This document shows, in pieces, positions 1 to 11,662 of a stretch of 64,000 nt of DNA (the first letter of the stretch is position 1; each line of letters starts with the position of its first letter). The stretch is from Valencia hispanica (Eukaryota; Chordata; Actinopteri; Cyprinodontiformes; Valenciidae): assembly GCA_963556495.2 (NCBI GenBank), contig OY747705.1, positions 27,277,501-27,341,500 of the forward strand. Direction: 5' to 3'. A model generated the notes under the pieces. The model was not told the DNA's origin and searched no databases. It was given only the letters and a program-made list of their open reading frames with translations. Made by a program: the position numbers and the translations under genes.

Positions 1-32
1 ACCTACCTACCTACCTACCTACCTACCTACCT
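1..32. repeat. (CCTA)n microsatellite
   Basis: Eight uninterrupted CCTA units open the window and probably continue to the left. It is a simple tandem repeat with no gene attached. The next 1.3 kb (33-1332) shows no recognisable gene or repeat. Confidence 0.95.
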
Positions 33-1332
33 GGCATTACGTGCATCTGCGTTTTTGTAAGCTCAGAATTAAATACGTAATGGTTTATGCCATGATTATG
101 CGTTAGTGTTGTTGCACTGTTCAGGGGGGTGGGGCACTGTTCTGCAGACTGCGTGTGGGGGAGTGCGCAGTTGAGTGCCGGGGAACTGGTGTGTGTCTGT
201 AAATTGAGCTAGACAGACAACCGGTTTATGTGAGAGTTTCTTTTGATTACTGTTTTGTACGGCGTGATTGCGGCCAACAGCAGTCAGCATTAAAGCATTT
301 GATTACAACCATTGTCTGCATCTATCGGAGAACTTTACAATATTAAAAAAATTCAGTCCTGTAAGGCCCACATCATGTTTTTACAAGTTTTTTTTCCCGC
401 AACCATTTACTGCGTTCCGGGACCTTTGGTCATGCCTGCGCTGTCATGTACTTTGCGTTCCGGCACCTAATGATTTACAAATTAAGCACTGAAGCCACAG
501 CACGTTGAATAACGTGGACGTTCTTCGATCTCCCTGTAGACTGTTAAAGCAATATCACACAAAAGGCAGCGCTGTTGTAGCCTACTCTAACATCAGCACC
601 GATCAGCTCTCATGGAATGTCTCTTGTCCAATCAAATTTCAAAAATTAACACAGCATAAAATCGACCAATCAGAATTTTCGTCGACTCAGAACGCATCGA
701 CCAATAACTCGACCAGTCGACTAGGACTTTACAGCCCGCCCGCCCTGCCTATAACACAGTCCTTTGATTGTCTGATCTCATAAACACTGCAGTAGGTTTA
801 AACGTCACCCCCGCAACAACTTTACACACCGGTCCTCTATTCCGCACAGAGCCTTTTATTAAACACAGTGGTCGTATTTGTGCAAAGAAAAAAACAAAAA
901 GTAAGAAAGACAACCATGACCTGCGGGATGGACTCCATTGTTGTCGTTTCTTCCTGCTCTTCTTCTGTGTTTTTTACGCGTCACCCACGTCCTCGTCCCT
1001 CCAGTATGACGCCGCGCAAGCATTCAGGGTAAACCCCGCCTGCTCAAGGAGAGTTCCGTGGGCAGTGGAAACGCTCCCATGAAAAGTCAGAACCAAGCCG
1101 CACCCTTCTGCTCAGTAGAAACGAGGCTTAAGAGTACCTCAAAAGGTCAACCAATGTTCGTTTGAATAAATCAGCAAACAAGGCCAAGTTCTCTGCCATC
1201 TCACAAACTTCAAGCATTCGACATGCAAGTGTTAATCAGCACAGAAATAGTATCTGCATAAGTTGATCGGTTTTCACTTAGTTACATGCAGAATGAAAAT
1301 TGAAGAAAGTAATAACCATAACACAAATTAAA

Positions 1333-1560
1333 TTATCCATTCATTTTCTATACCAGCTTATATTTTGTAGCAGAGTTGCAGGAGAGCTAGTGTCCATCTC
1401 CAGGGGTCAGTAGATGAAAATCAGAGTACACTCTGGCCAAGTAGAGAAGACTAGGGTACCTGGAGAGGACCCACAAATGTACATGGAGAACAAGCTGACT
1501 CCAAACAGAAAGGCTAGGGCCAAAATTTGAACCCAGAAATTACTTGCAGTGAGTCAAATG
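1333..1560 (-). repeat. Old SINE remnant, antisense
   Basis: The stretch starts with tatccattcattttctat and then runs through degraded text resembling the antisense of the SINE at 44485-44840 (same 3' tail, same order of blocks). It is internally deleted and diverged. The sequence from 1611 to 3305 shows no recognisable feature. Confidence 0.5.
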
Positions 1561-3305
1561 TGGAAACAGCTGTTTTCAATGTGAAGCCCTCAACTCCCAG
1601 TAGCTACCTTTATGTATGTTACATAACTAATAATGGCTTCCCAGGTGGTTTAGCAGTAATGCACGGTATGTACTTTTTCCCCCTACAGAAATTGATGAAA
1701 TGAAATTATCTCTTTATTTTTAAAATGTGTAATTCAGAAAAACAAGTCTTGAAAACTGAATTTAAGAGAAATTCAAATGGAGTTTGAAAAAAGTCATGTT
1801 TTACCATTGGGAACAGGCCCTTATAAGACTTTTAAATCAACAAATTTAACTTGATGTATTGTTTTGTAATCAAGGCACATAATAATCAAAGGTACAGTTC
1901 TTCCACTATGAGAAAAGTTTAGTTGAGGTGTGGGAGGTTGGTCAAGGCTTCCCAATTACTAAGTGATCGACAGCCCTGATTATGTATCTAATACTATCAA
2001 CAAATCACATCTGATCTAAGAAGTCGCTTTCTAATAAAGTTATAAACCTTGAATGATGGCCTATAGGTGAGGTAATGTTTCCATGTGCGTCAGTGTAGAA
2101 TGAACCTAGTGTGGGTGAAAAGGAGAGACGGACCATACACATTCATCTATCCTTGCTGAGGCCAAAATGATAATTTAGAGAGCAATATATCAGTAGCTCA
2201 CTTCATCATGCTGAATATTATTAAAAGAAACCTGGAAGGCCATTTTATTCAAATCAAGAACGTCTCCTACCTAATTTAAAATTGGTTGTTAAAATTCAGC
2301 ACATGAATGATGAGAGTGGAACAGACACATTTGGTAGTACATTATTTGTGAGCTCATGTATTTCATTGTGACCTCACTAGATAAATAAAAAGAAATTGGG
2401 GAAATTGAAAGGTGAACCCTGAATAGTCTTTTAAGAAACCACAAAAAAGCAGTTTCTGTCACCTTTGGGAGAATCTCCAGGCTTCCATTCCCTGTTCTCA
2501 TTCAGGCAGGTAAGATTAGCACCTGTATTTTAATTAGGCTGCTAGTTTTGGCCACATTGTAATTTGTATGGGGTTGAGTGTCCTCATCAACATGTGTGAC
2601 ATCAGTATTAGCTGATCAACATGAAGTCTGTGCCATCGTTCTCTCACTCTCGTCTTTTCTCCAAACAACTAATATCCCTCCTCTAACCAGCAGTGAGCGG
2701 AGCATCGTTAAGAAGGCTTAATTCGTCTCATCGATATTTAAAGAGCCAGAATCATGTTGAATTCTCTAAGAACCCTTCCAGCCTCCCTTTGTACTTATGA
2801 GCTGTAAACTGATTAAAATTGCATCTGTGCATCTGTACAGCACTTTGTATGTGAGAAACATTGACATGTGTCAAGGTTAATTTGTACTCTCATCAAGTTC
2901 CTCCATTGCAGTCAAATAATTTCCACTTTCTGCTTCGCCGGTAACGATATACCTCTCCTAATAAAGTAATAGATGTAAAATGTCCTTTAAGATAACACCA
3001 TCCTCCTGTAGAACAACCTCCTAAAGGTGAGCGCTTTGAGCTGATGGACTGCTGTAAGATGAGAGAATGAACACATGACAGACCACAACTGTCTTTAACA
3101 CTATTATGCATTAACTAAGTGTGAAAAAACTTAAATTAGATAAATAACCTCTGCTTAAAAGATGTGTTTACACAGAAGAAGAACTAAAACAGAAAATCAA
3201 TCACCTGAAGAAAGAGTCGCACTGAAGCCAAAAAATGCTGAGCACCTCTGAAATACTTTCCTCTCATATAGCATGACAAATCCTTTTACAGTCAAGGAGT
3301 AATAT

Positions 3306-3392
3306 CCATCCACAAATCCATCCATTATCTAAACCCGTTTATCCTTGCGGGGTTGCGGGCACTGGTGCCTATCTCCAGCGGACCAAGCAGTA
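3306..3392 (-). repeat. SINE 3'-tail fragment, antisense
   Basis: Contains atccatccattatctaaacc followed by cttgcggggttgcgggcactggtgcctatctcc, here split for length. This is the antisense tail of the family found more completely at 44485-44840. Only the tail survives. Confidence 0.55.
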
Positions 3393-3504
3393 ATATAATT
3401 CCTAAAATTTTAAAGAATTGATTTTATCCTGAGAGGAATTTGCAGTGAATCATCTATCCAATACGCTGGTGTGGATTCTGAGTAACCCAGGACATGACAA
3501 TCCT

Positions 3505-3793
3505 AAGTGCTTAAAAGGAAACTTGACTTATCTTGTTTGTTGAAGATGTTTTGCCTCCTTTAAGTTTTTTGTGAGGTGCCATATCGGACATAATGTATGT
3601 TTTCTTCTCACTCACACCAATAAAATCATGTATAAACCACTAGCAGCATTCTCTCACATACTCAAAATTAATAAAGTCGCACATATATACTACTAAAATT
3701 TCACTCACACACCAAAAAGAATGCATACACACGCTCTTAGGGTTCATACAAGTATATGTGTGGAGTAATACTAGTGCGAATGAGAGACTTGTT
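3505..3793 (+). repeat. Left arm of a long inverted repeat
   Basis: This arm matches the reverse complement of about 8345-8690. Shared blocks in order include ctaagtgctta, tgaggtgc, ggacataatgtatgtt, actagcagcattctctcaca, ttaataaagt, atttcactca and gctcttagggttcata. Identity is high over about 220 bp and weaker at the outer end. The two arms face each other across the L2 at 3835-8095, as the ends of a foldback or long-TIR DNA element would. I saw no transposase that belongs to it. Confidence 0.75.
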
Positions 3794-5197
3794 TATGTCT
3801 GTCTGTCTGTCCATCTATCTTCTCAAAGCATCCAATAACGGAGTGAGAAATTCAAGAAATGCATACTTTCCCAAAATCCTCTCAGATCATAAAAATAATC
3901 CCAAAATAATTTTTTTCCATAATTGACTAAATGTTTAACCATGCTTCTAATGCATTTCAGAAAATCCCGTCACACGCTCTCTGTAAGGAGTTCGCAGACC
4001 ACTTCAGAGGAAAGGTGGAAACCATCAGATGTAATAATTTATGTTTTCAAAGTAACATGGTTTTAGACTGGTCTCAGCATGTGTCTTTACCAGAGGAAAC
4101 ACTGGACAGTTTTGTCCTGGTAGAAGCTAAGATTCTTGATAAAGTTTTCTCCTCCGTGAGGCCCACCATGTCTTTTGGACCCAATTCCCACTTCATTTTT
4201 TAAGCCATTTTATGTTTTTTTTAGTGATGAGATTTTAACCTTGATGAATTGCTCTCTTCCGATGGGGGTCTTTCTTGTCGCCTTTAAAAGGGCGATGGTG
4301 AGACCACAGCTAAAGAAGAGCAACTTGGATTTTAATGATTTTAACAACTTTCGAATGGTATCTAACTTAGGAGTTTTTAAGCATATTTTTTAGAAATGCT
4401 TGTTGTAATTCAACATAATGATCTTATTAATGTACACAATCTCCTTGAGAGTCTGGTTTTAGGGTAAACCACAGCACCGAGATGGCCATTTTGAATATTT
4501 TAAATGATTTCAGATTAAACTATGATGCACAGAGGGTGACAGTGTTGGTTCTACTGGATCTAAGCGCTGCCTTTGATACAGTAGACCAGACTATTCTTTT
4601 AACCCGTTTAAAAGAGATTGGCTTCTCTGATGCTGTTCACAAATCTCACAGAAAAGACTTTCATGGTAGGTTTAGATACCTGCTCCTCTAAGGTCCACAA
4701 CATTACATGTGGTGTGTCCCAGGGTTCGATTTTAGGCCCAGTGCTTTTTAACCTGTATATGCTCCCTCTTGGCAGTGTCATCAGAAGACATAGAGTTCAT
4801 TTTCACATTTATACCGATACACACTTGTAAATCTCTGTCTCCCGATGACACACGGCCAATGGATGCACTTTTTAACTGCATTTTAGACATCAAATCCTGG
4901 ATGACAGACAGGGGCGGAGTGGGGCACTAAAATCCACAGGGAAAATTCTGACCGCACCAGCCCAACCCCCAGCCCACTGGATGAAGACCCAGATTATGTT
5001 GCTTCTTTGTGACTACGCATTTTAGAAGGACTTACGGGATATATGAACCCTGACCACTACATGGCACTAGACAAATGCACATTATTGACAATAAATTGTA
5101 GGTTTAAAGCTTTTATGGGTTTTCCATTAATAAACAGAAGCTGAAATATAACATTTGTATACATTTGGGGAAAGGAACTATGGATAGTTGCATGAAT

Positions 5198-5235
5198 TTC
5201 CCTTTGGGGATCAATAAAGTATCTATCTATCTATG
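5198..5235 (+). repeat. LINE 3'-tail fragment with (TCTA)n
   Basis: Reads aatttccctttggggatcaa then taaagtatctatctatcta, a common fish LINE 3' end. An inverted relative lies at 6405-6450. Both sit inside the hAT element. I cannot assign the LINE family. Confidence 0.6.
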
Positions 5236-5334
5236 TGTATAAATATATATATATTATGGGTCAGTAAATATATTAGGTATTATACTATTGTTATATCATG
5301 TTATATATTACATTATAGTCACATCATATTCAAT

Positions 5335-5584
5335 AGGCTTTAGCTATATGATATATTGTTAATAACATTAGACTATACATTATAGTTACACTCTATTCTT
5401 TATTAAGCTTAGGCTATATGATATTCTATGTAAGTTATATTATAGTTATATTCTGTATTAGGCTTTAGCTATATAATATATTGTTAAATAACATTAGGCT
5501 ATATATTATAGTTACACTCTATTCTATATTAGGATTAGGCTATATGATATTCTATGTAAGTTATATTATATTCAGTATTAAGCT
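5335..5584. repeat. 125-bp tandem duplication, AT-rich
   Basis: The block beginning aggctttagctatatgatat at 5335 recurs at 5460 as aggctttagctatataatat and runs in register to about 5584. The two units are similar but not identical. It lies inside the hAT element. Confidence 0.75.
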
Positions 5585-5717
5585 TTATCTACAGCATGTC
5601 CAATCAAAAGTGTAGATATCTCCTGCTATGTTTTATACCATTTAATTGGAAGACTAAGCTATGTCACGTTAGTTTTCTTGTATTTTTATTGGGTGGGAAG
5701 GAAGGCACTCTGTTTGG

Positions 5718-5755
5718 GCATTGCCCACCCTTGCCCACCCGTAGAGCCGGCCCTG
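5718..5755. mobile_element. Possible second hAT right end
   Basis: The end gtagagccggccctg, preceded by two ttgcccaccc units, reads in reverse complement as CAGGGCCGGCTCTAC, which looks like a hAT terminal repeat. No matching left end or 8-bp duplication of tctccacg was found, so this may be an orphan end from a nested or rearranged element. Confidence 0.35.
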
Positions 5756-6404
5756 TCTCCACGATCATTCTGTGCAGTGCATTCAACCTAATCAGGGTGA
5801 AACAGTCTCACTCACAGGGCTATACCACAATCGACATCCACACAATGACATAAACACCTCAATTTGGATAATACAGAAAATATAGTCGTCTGTTTTTTAG
5901 TACTTTGTAAAAATAAGTAGGGCATATTTAGCATCCATTAAGTGTTTCCTGCCAACTGCCATAAAACAGAAGTTTATTGCTTGTGGTATTAGTTACAGTG
6001 GGGGATTTTTGTCATCAGTTTTAAATGTCCTACGTTTTTGAACTCACCATACATTTCGAATGTTCCTTGAATAGGTCCACATCACACCTGTTCTCACACA
6101 ACGAACAGGTGTGAGATGCAGCATAGTACAGACAAGCTTCTGCCTTAATTCCCGCTGAAAGATCGGTCTTATATACATGCATGTTTATTTTTTACTTTTG
6201 AATTAACATTAACTACCAAACAACTTCGTTTGTGAGTGGATGAAATGAACAGTAAAAGGTTAATGATTGGTCAGTGGACATAGTCTGATCATGCTGCGTA
6301 CACATGTGCAGATCCTTCCCTTTGGGAAGGAGCAAGCGCAATCAATTTATTAGATAAACGCATTCCCAATTCCCAAGAGGCTTTGCTCCATTCTACATTA
6401 GATA

Positions 6405-6450
6405 TATTGATAGACAGATACTTTATTGATCCCCAAGAGGAAATTCAAGA
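6405..6450 (-). repeat. LINE 3'-tail fragment, antisense
   Basis: Reads gatagacagatactttattg then atccccaagaggaaattcaa. It is the inverted counterpart of the tail at 5198-5235 and also lies inside the hAT element. Confidence 0.6.
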
Positions 6451-7856
6451 ACAAACAAACAAATCAAATATCTTTTTTTATTTTTTTTATTTGTGACCAT
6501 GAATATTCTGCAAGATAAAAAACCATAACTATATATAGAGAGTGAACAACCGATATAAATACTGGTTGGACATTTTAGGTACCTTAATTGTGAGTATATG
6601 GCCGCTATTCGCAGTGAATTTAATAACATTAATGATTTTTGAATAGCTCAGAGTCAGGCAGGACGCGTTTGCCTCGCGGCCGCTTAAAATGTCATCCGCA
6701 ACCCTTCAGTCGTCCCGATTGCCACTCCACCTCTGATGACAGAAAATTTTCTCCAGCTCAACCAGGACAAAACTGAAGTTTTAGTCATCTGTCCTGAGGC
6801 TCACAGAGAGAAACTTTTACCAAAACTACAATCACTGTCTTCTAATTCTTCTTTACAAGTGAAGAGCCTGGGTAGGATTTTTGACTCTGAGCTGACCATT
6901 ATCCCTCACTTTATAAACATTACTAAAATTGTTTTTTATTATCTAAAGAACATTGCCAGAGTCCATCCCATTCTCTCTCGGGCCAATACGGAGACACTGA
7001 TGCATGCTTTTATTACCAGTAGAGTTGATTACTGTAATTCCCTACTTTCTGGTCTTCCCAAAAAGAGTATATCAGGTTTACAACTTCTACAAAGATCAGC
7101 AGGACGTGTCCTGACGAAGACCAGGAGGCGGGAGCACATTACACCTGTCTTAAATTCATTGCATTGGCTCCCCTTATGTATTAGGATCGATTTTAAGGTT
7201 CTTTTAATGGTTTTTAAGTGTCTTAATTGTCTTGGGCCTTTTTATCTTTCAGAACTGCTTTTACCATATGAACCTTTGCGGTCTCTGCGCTCCTCTGGCA
7301 GCCACCTCCTTGTCATCCCAAAAGTCAGAACACACACATGGTGAGGCGTCTTTCCAGTTTTATGGCCCTCATCTCTGGAACAGGCTGCCGGTGGACCTCA
7401 GGGCCGCAGAGAACGTTCATGTTTTTAAGAGCAGGCCCAAGACTCACCTTTATAGCCTAGCTTTTAACTGATTATTATTTATTATAGTTTGTTTAATTGC
7501 TCTGCATGGTTTACTTGCTCATATTTTATCATTGCTTCACTACTTAGTCTTATCATATTTCTCCACAGTTTATTTTGATATTTTAGCTTGCTATTTTAAT
7601 CTTCCTTCCAGTGTTTCCTGTAAGGAAGCCCTCTGCCTCACGAGCGGTGGCTGGCTGTGGCTGCTGGGTCCTCTCCAGGTGGAGGTGGGGGTCTCAGCCT
7701 TGCCTCCACTGTGCGCCCTGTGTAGGTGCCTTGGCTGCTGCAGTTGATGTGCTGCCGCCGGTGCAGATGGCTCCTTTGATGGCGTTTCCTTACCTTACCT
7801 GGTTCATCTGTACTTGGCCAGATGTTCTTATTAATGTTGCTCTTGAGTGTGTGGGC

Positions 7857-7975
7857 GCACAAAAAGGGGAGAGAAGCAGGGAGAGAGACAGTCGGCAAAT
7901 ATCCCTGGGCCGGAGTCGAACCCAGGACAACTGCATCGAAGACTAAGGCCTCTGAACATGGGACGCAACACCCGA
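7857..7975 (-). repeat. tRNA-derived SINE, antisense, in the L2 3' region
   Basis: On the minus strand it carries a pol III B-box-like gggttcgactcc (plus coordinates 7912-7923) preceded by gttgtcct and followed by ggcccagggatatttgccga. It aligns by eye with the SINE at 24903-25087, which has gttgtcctgggttcgattct and agggacatttgccgaatgtc. It is inserted antisense in the 3' region of the L2 at 3835-8095. Confidence 0.75.
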
Positions 7976-8186
7976 ATGTCATCAAGCTTTTAAATCTGTG
8001 GGGGAATGATGGGAATGTGGTTTATGTGGGGTCATTTTAATCTGTAAAGCACTTTGAGTTGCAATCTTTGAATGAAAAGCACTTTATAAAGTTTTTTTTA
8101 AATATGATTTGATATACTAGTATGAATGAGTGTGTGGGAGATAATTTTGTCCCAGAGGAGGCGAGACTAAAACTTTGAGATTGTTT

Positions 8187-8366
8187 TCTCACACATAAAC
8201 AAGAACAAACCTCTCATTCATACTAGTATAATCTCACAAATAAACAAGTATTAGCCTCTCATTTACACTAGTATAACCTCACACATAAACAAGTATTAGC
8301 TTCTCATTTACACTAGTATAACCTCACACATAAACAAGTATTAGCCTCTCATTTACAGTAGTATGA
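8187..8366. repeat. 45-bp minisatellite, about four units
   Basis: The unit contains actagtataacctcacacat and aaacaagtattagcctctca and recurs about every 45 bp with few changes. The first unit is the most diverged. It lies at the inner edge of the right inverted-repeat arm. The left arm keeps only a trace of one unit (actagtgcgaatgagag at 3769), so the array probably expanded on one side only. Confidence 0.85.
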
Positions 8367-8690
8367 CCCCACACATGTATATATGAACCCTAAGAGCCTG
8401 TGTGTGCATCAGTTTTGGTATGTATGAGTGAAATTTAGTGGAATATATGTGTGACTTTATTAATGTCGAGTATGTGAGAGAATGCTGCTAGTGGTATAAG
8501 TATGCTTTTCTTGGTGTGAGTGAGAGGGAAACATACATTATGTCCTCTACAGCACCTCATAGTTTTGACTAGAACTTATAAGCCTGTTGCTTCCAACTAT
8601 CTTCAGAAGTGAAGAAGCCTTTTGGATGACAAGTCTTCAAGAAACAAGAGAAGAAGTCCAGTTGCCCTTCTACTTAAGCACTTAGCATCA
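8345..8690 (-). repeat. Right arm of a long inverted repeat
   Basis: Reverse-complement partner of 3505-3793: gaaccctaagagcctg, tgtgagagaatgctgctagt, aacatacattatgtcc, agcacctcat and ttaagcacttag all have counterparts in the left arm. From 8691 to 11662 I see no gene or recognisable element, only an A run at 10421-10440. Confidence 0.72.
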
Positions 8691-11662
8691 GTCCACTAAG
8701 ATGGACATCATGCATCACTGGCTTTTTTTAAACCTAAAATATGGCCAAGGCTGTAACTATATTGTCCTTGAAAATACTCAAACAGCCTTTTTGTTTATAA
8801 AAAAAACACCCCTAATTTGTGTCATTGGACTGTATTTTGTTTAGTATTTTGTAACCAAAACAATATTTTCTGCAGATTAGTTCAGTTGTGTGAGGTAGAG
8901 TTGTAGTCTTTTTAGTTTATAAGACTGAGCAGGTGTTCATGACATAAAAAAACTACAGGTAGGTGTTGTGTGAATATTCCAATGTAATTAGGATTTAATT
9001 AAATATTCTCTGTCTAGTGAATGTACCTAGGGCAAGATGACGAGTTAGGGGAAGCAAGCTTATTGTTCTAGCTTAATGTTCCTGATAAAGATGTGTCAGA
9101 TCAACGGTGAGACGGACGCCGAGGCATCAAGATATCTACAGACAGTCTGACCTGGGATGTGCAGGTTCATGCTTTACTATCAGACTGGCATGAACCAGTT
9201 CTCCAGGAGCTGGGCATGAAGATTGGAGGAGACGTGCTGGAGAGATAAACACTAATAGCTGAATATTACTTAAGTTGTTAGATCAGGAAGGTTGGGTAGG
9301 GAATTCATGGCAATCCTCTTCCCTCCATGTTTCTGGCCAGACATGTTTGAATTAAATATTTTAAAACGCCTTCTGGGACTCAGTCTTCTTTCATTCTGGA
9401 ACCCCGAAGTATTTTCAGCCATTACATAGGGTATTAAAAATAATATTTAAAGTCAAATAAAAATGATGGTAACGACAGTTAAAATTAAAAACAATATCTG
9501 ATCTGACCTTTAAAGCACAGTAGTGATGCCTATAAATCTTTTTGCTACTTTTTCAGCAGTTCCCCAAGTTGTTCTCAGATTTGTTTTTTGATTTTAATCA
9601 TTAGAGTGTAACTTCTGTAGTTAAGATGTACTAGTGTACCCAACCCAGAAGGAAAATGAGCTTAACAAACTTATCTTCATTTTGTTTTCACACATGTTCT
9701 GTTGTACACATGTTTTTTTAATCATTTGACTTCAGGTTAAGTTTTAATGCATTTTCTCATTTATGCGAGTTGATCCTGAACCATAAATCTCAACAACAAA
9801 GGTTGAACTTGTAAAACTTTTTGAAGTATAACCACAGAGCAAAATGTAAATACTTTACCTTGACATGTAAGTAGATTTGCACTAAGTTATGGCAATGTAT
9901 GACTTGTTTTGTCCAAACAAAACATGTTGCATCTTTCATTCCTAAGCAGCAAGATCTTGGAACAAGAAACAGGCAATGGAACAGAAGAAAATAGATTATG
10001 AATGGACCTTGTTGACTTAGTTGGTCAACTGAGAAACAAAAATATGTAGTGCAACCTCGGCTTCGTGGATATGAAAAAAATCCTTTTAACTTGTTTTTTT
10101 ATTCCAATTGAAGCCCCGCTCCTTAAGTTTATTCGCGAGCTGCTCCCGAAGGTAACTGTCCTTCCCCTTCTGGCGTAATCTTCATTCAAAAGTTCAGCAT
10201 TGCGGTACTATTACTTACAAGCTTGCGGGCACTAATGCCACAATATTCTTGTCTTGCTATGGTTCCATGGCACATTAAAAGTACACACCATGCTGGCAAT
10301 ATTACCCCACTATGCGGTCACGGTGTGTCTTTTGAAACAGGCTAGGGAGAGCTGAATTCAGGCCATGTACACACATAGCAGGGTTTTTGTTAAACCAGAT
10401 ATCCTTCCACTTTGATCTAGAAAAAAAAAAAAAAAAAAAACTTGGGTCCACACCACCTCGCTTTTGAAAAAAATAAAAAATAATCCATCCACACCTAACT
10501 GCATAAGTGCATTGTTAAGGATATCCATAGCAAACCTGTAAGTGGTAGTAATTCCCCAAATCCTATCCAAATCAGAAAAACGTTCCATCCCCCTGCGTCA
10601 CCTCCACAAAAGAATTAAACATGTGGACCAATAAGGAGACAGAATTGCTCTTAAATGTAGTTTGAAATATAAAGAGAGAGCAGTAATCGAGCTTGTAAAA
10701 ACAAGCAAGCAAAAAGCGGTTGGACAATCAATAATGCCAACACAGCTCTGAGGGCATCCATGCTTTTTTCTGAGTGTAAACACAGGTTGCACATGTGATG
10801 TCAGAGCATTTTTGTCGTTAGGAGTGACGCTGCAAAACCTAAAACCCTGGTTCATTATGTTCACAAGCATATGCTAACAACGGAGTATTTGCAAATCTTT
10901 ACTTTGAAATGATCATTTTTGTTGCCATAAATCTGCACTGTCGTGTGGATGACAGGCCCAGATCATAGAAAAATACTTTTATTCTGTGAGATATCCAGCT
11001 ATATGTGGACAGGGCTTAAGACTCAGGGTTCTACAACCCAAAAGGAAAAGTCCAGACAATAATCTAAGAGAATTAAGTTCAAATGTACAAGGAACAGAAT
11101 ACAAGAACAAACTAAGAAAACAAAACACAAAAAAATTCATATGGCAAGATATAACGATCAAAAATAAACAAGAAAATGTTCAAAACACAAAAGAAAAATA
11201 AAACCCAAACATCCAAGGATCATGACAGTCTGTAGCTCAGTTACACAGAAAGAAATAAACCTCGCTGTGTTGTTTTAAATAATTTCTACCTGCCATTCTG
11301 ATATGTCACTGTTGCTCCCCATCTTGGTGCTGCCACATTGATATTATGCTTTTTATGAATTTTTACTGTGATATGACATCTTTTTCCTCTTTGTATTGTT
11401 ACCCTGGGTAAAAATAAAGCACTCACAACATTGCTTGTGGTACTGATCTTAAACTAAATAAACCTTCATAAGAGTTTATCAGATAAAGTTAAATAAATGC
11501 AGCTCCCTGAGAGTACTGTGATATTTAATGAAGGTAACAAAGTTTGCTTCCAACATTGGTAAAGTGTATTAAAATGCTTCCCATCGACAAATACATGCAA
11601 GAAACCCAGAATAATAAAGAATGAGCTGTTCTGTTCTTTTATAACATCTCAGAATAAGCATT

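Larger units (their letters stand above)
4909..6735. mobile_element. Non-autonomous hAT element inside the L2
   Basis: The left end reads CAGGGGCGGAGTGG and the right end, reverse-complemented, reads CAGAGGTGGAGTGG (12 of 14 matching). The flanks carry a perfect 8-bp duplication, atgacaga, at 4901-4908 and 6736-6743. Short CAG-starting inverted ends and an 8-bp target duplication are the hAT hallmarks. Removing the element and one copy of the duplication restores the L2 frame as SWMTENFLQL. The 1827-bp interior is AT-rich with no transposase. It holds LINE-type 3' tails in opposite orientations (5198-5235 and 6405-6450), a 125-bp tandem duplication and a possible second hAT end at 5741-5755. 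Confidence 0.88.
3835..8095 (+). mobile_element. L2-like LINE, 5'-truncated, split by a hAT element
   Basis: A non-LTR retrotransposon of the L2/CR1 type. From 3931 the broken frames read through the region before the reverse transcriptase (DPIPTSFFKPF, then LKKSNLDFNDFNNFRMVSNL). The RT core follows, with LLDLSAAFDTVDQTILL at 4540-4600 and [20 protein letters not shown] at 4711-4770. The catalytic YADD box is degraded to YTD near 4810. The frame stops at the hAT at 4909 and resumes at 6736 with MTENFLQLNQDKTEVL, running through HWLPL (7165) and LWNRLPVDL (7373) to a stop near 7470. The 3' UTR has the usual tail words ctgtaaagcactttgagttg and cactttataaa and carries an antisense SINE. The endonuclease is missing and there are several frameshifts, so the copy is dead. 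The 5' boundary is approximate. Confidence 0.88.

Noticed and set aside
1..32. Telomere-like repeat at the window start
   Set aside because: The unit is CCTA, not CCCTAA, so it is an ordinary microsatellite.
7611..8040. Open frames in the GC-richer L2 3' region
   Set aside because: They overlap L2 3' UTR and an antisense SINE in several frames. No domain is visible.
8187..8366. CRISPR array
   Set aside because: Units are directly adjacent with no unique spacers, and the host is a vertebrate.
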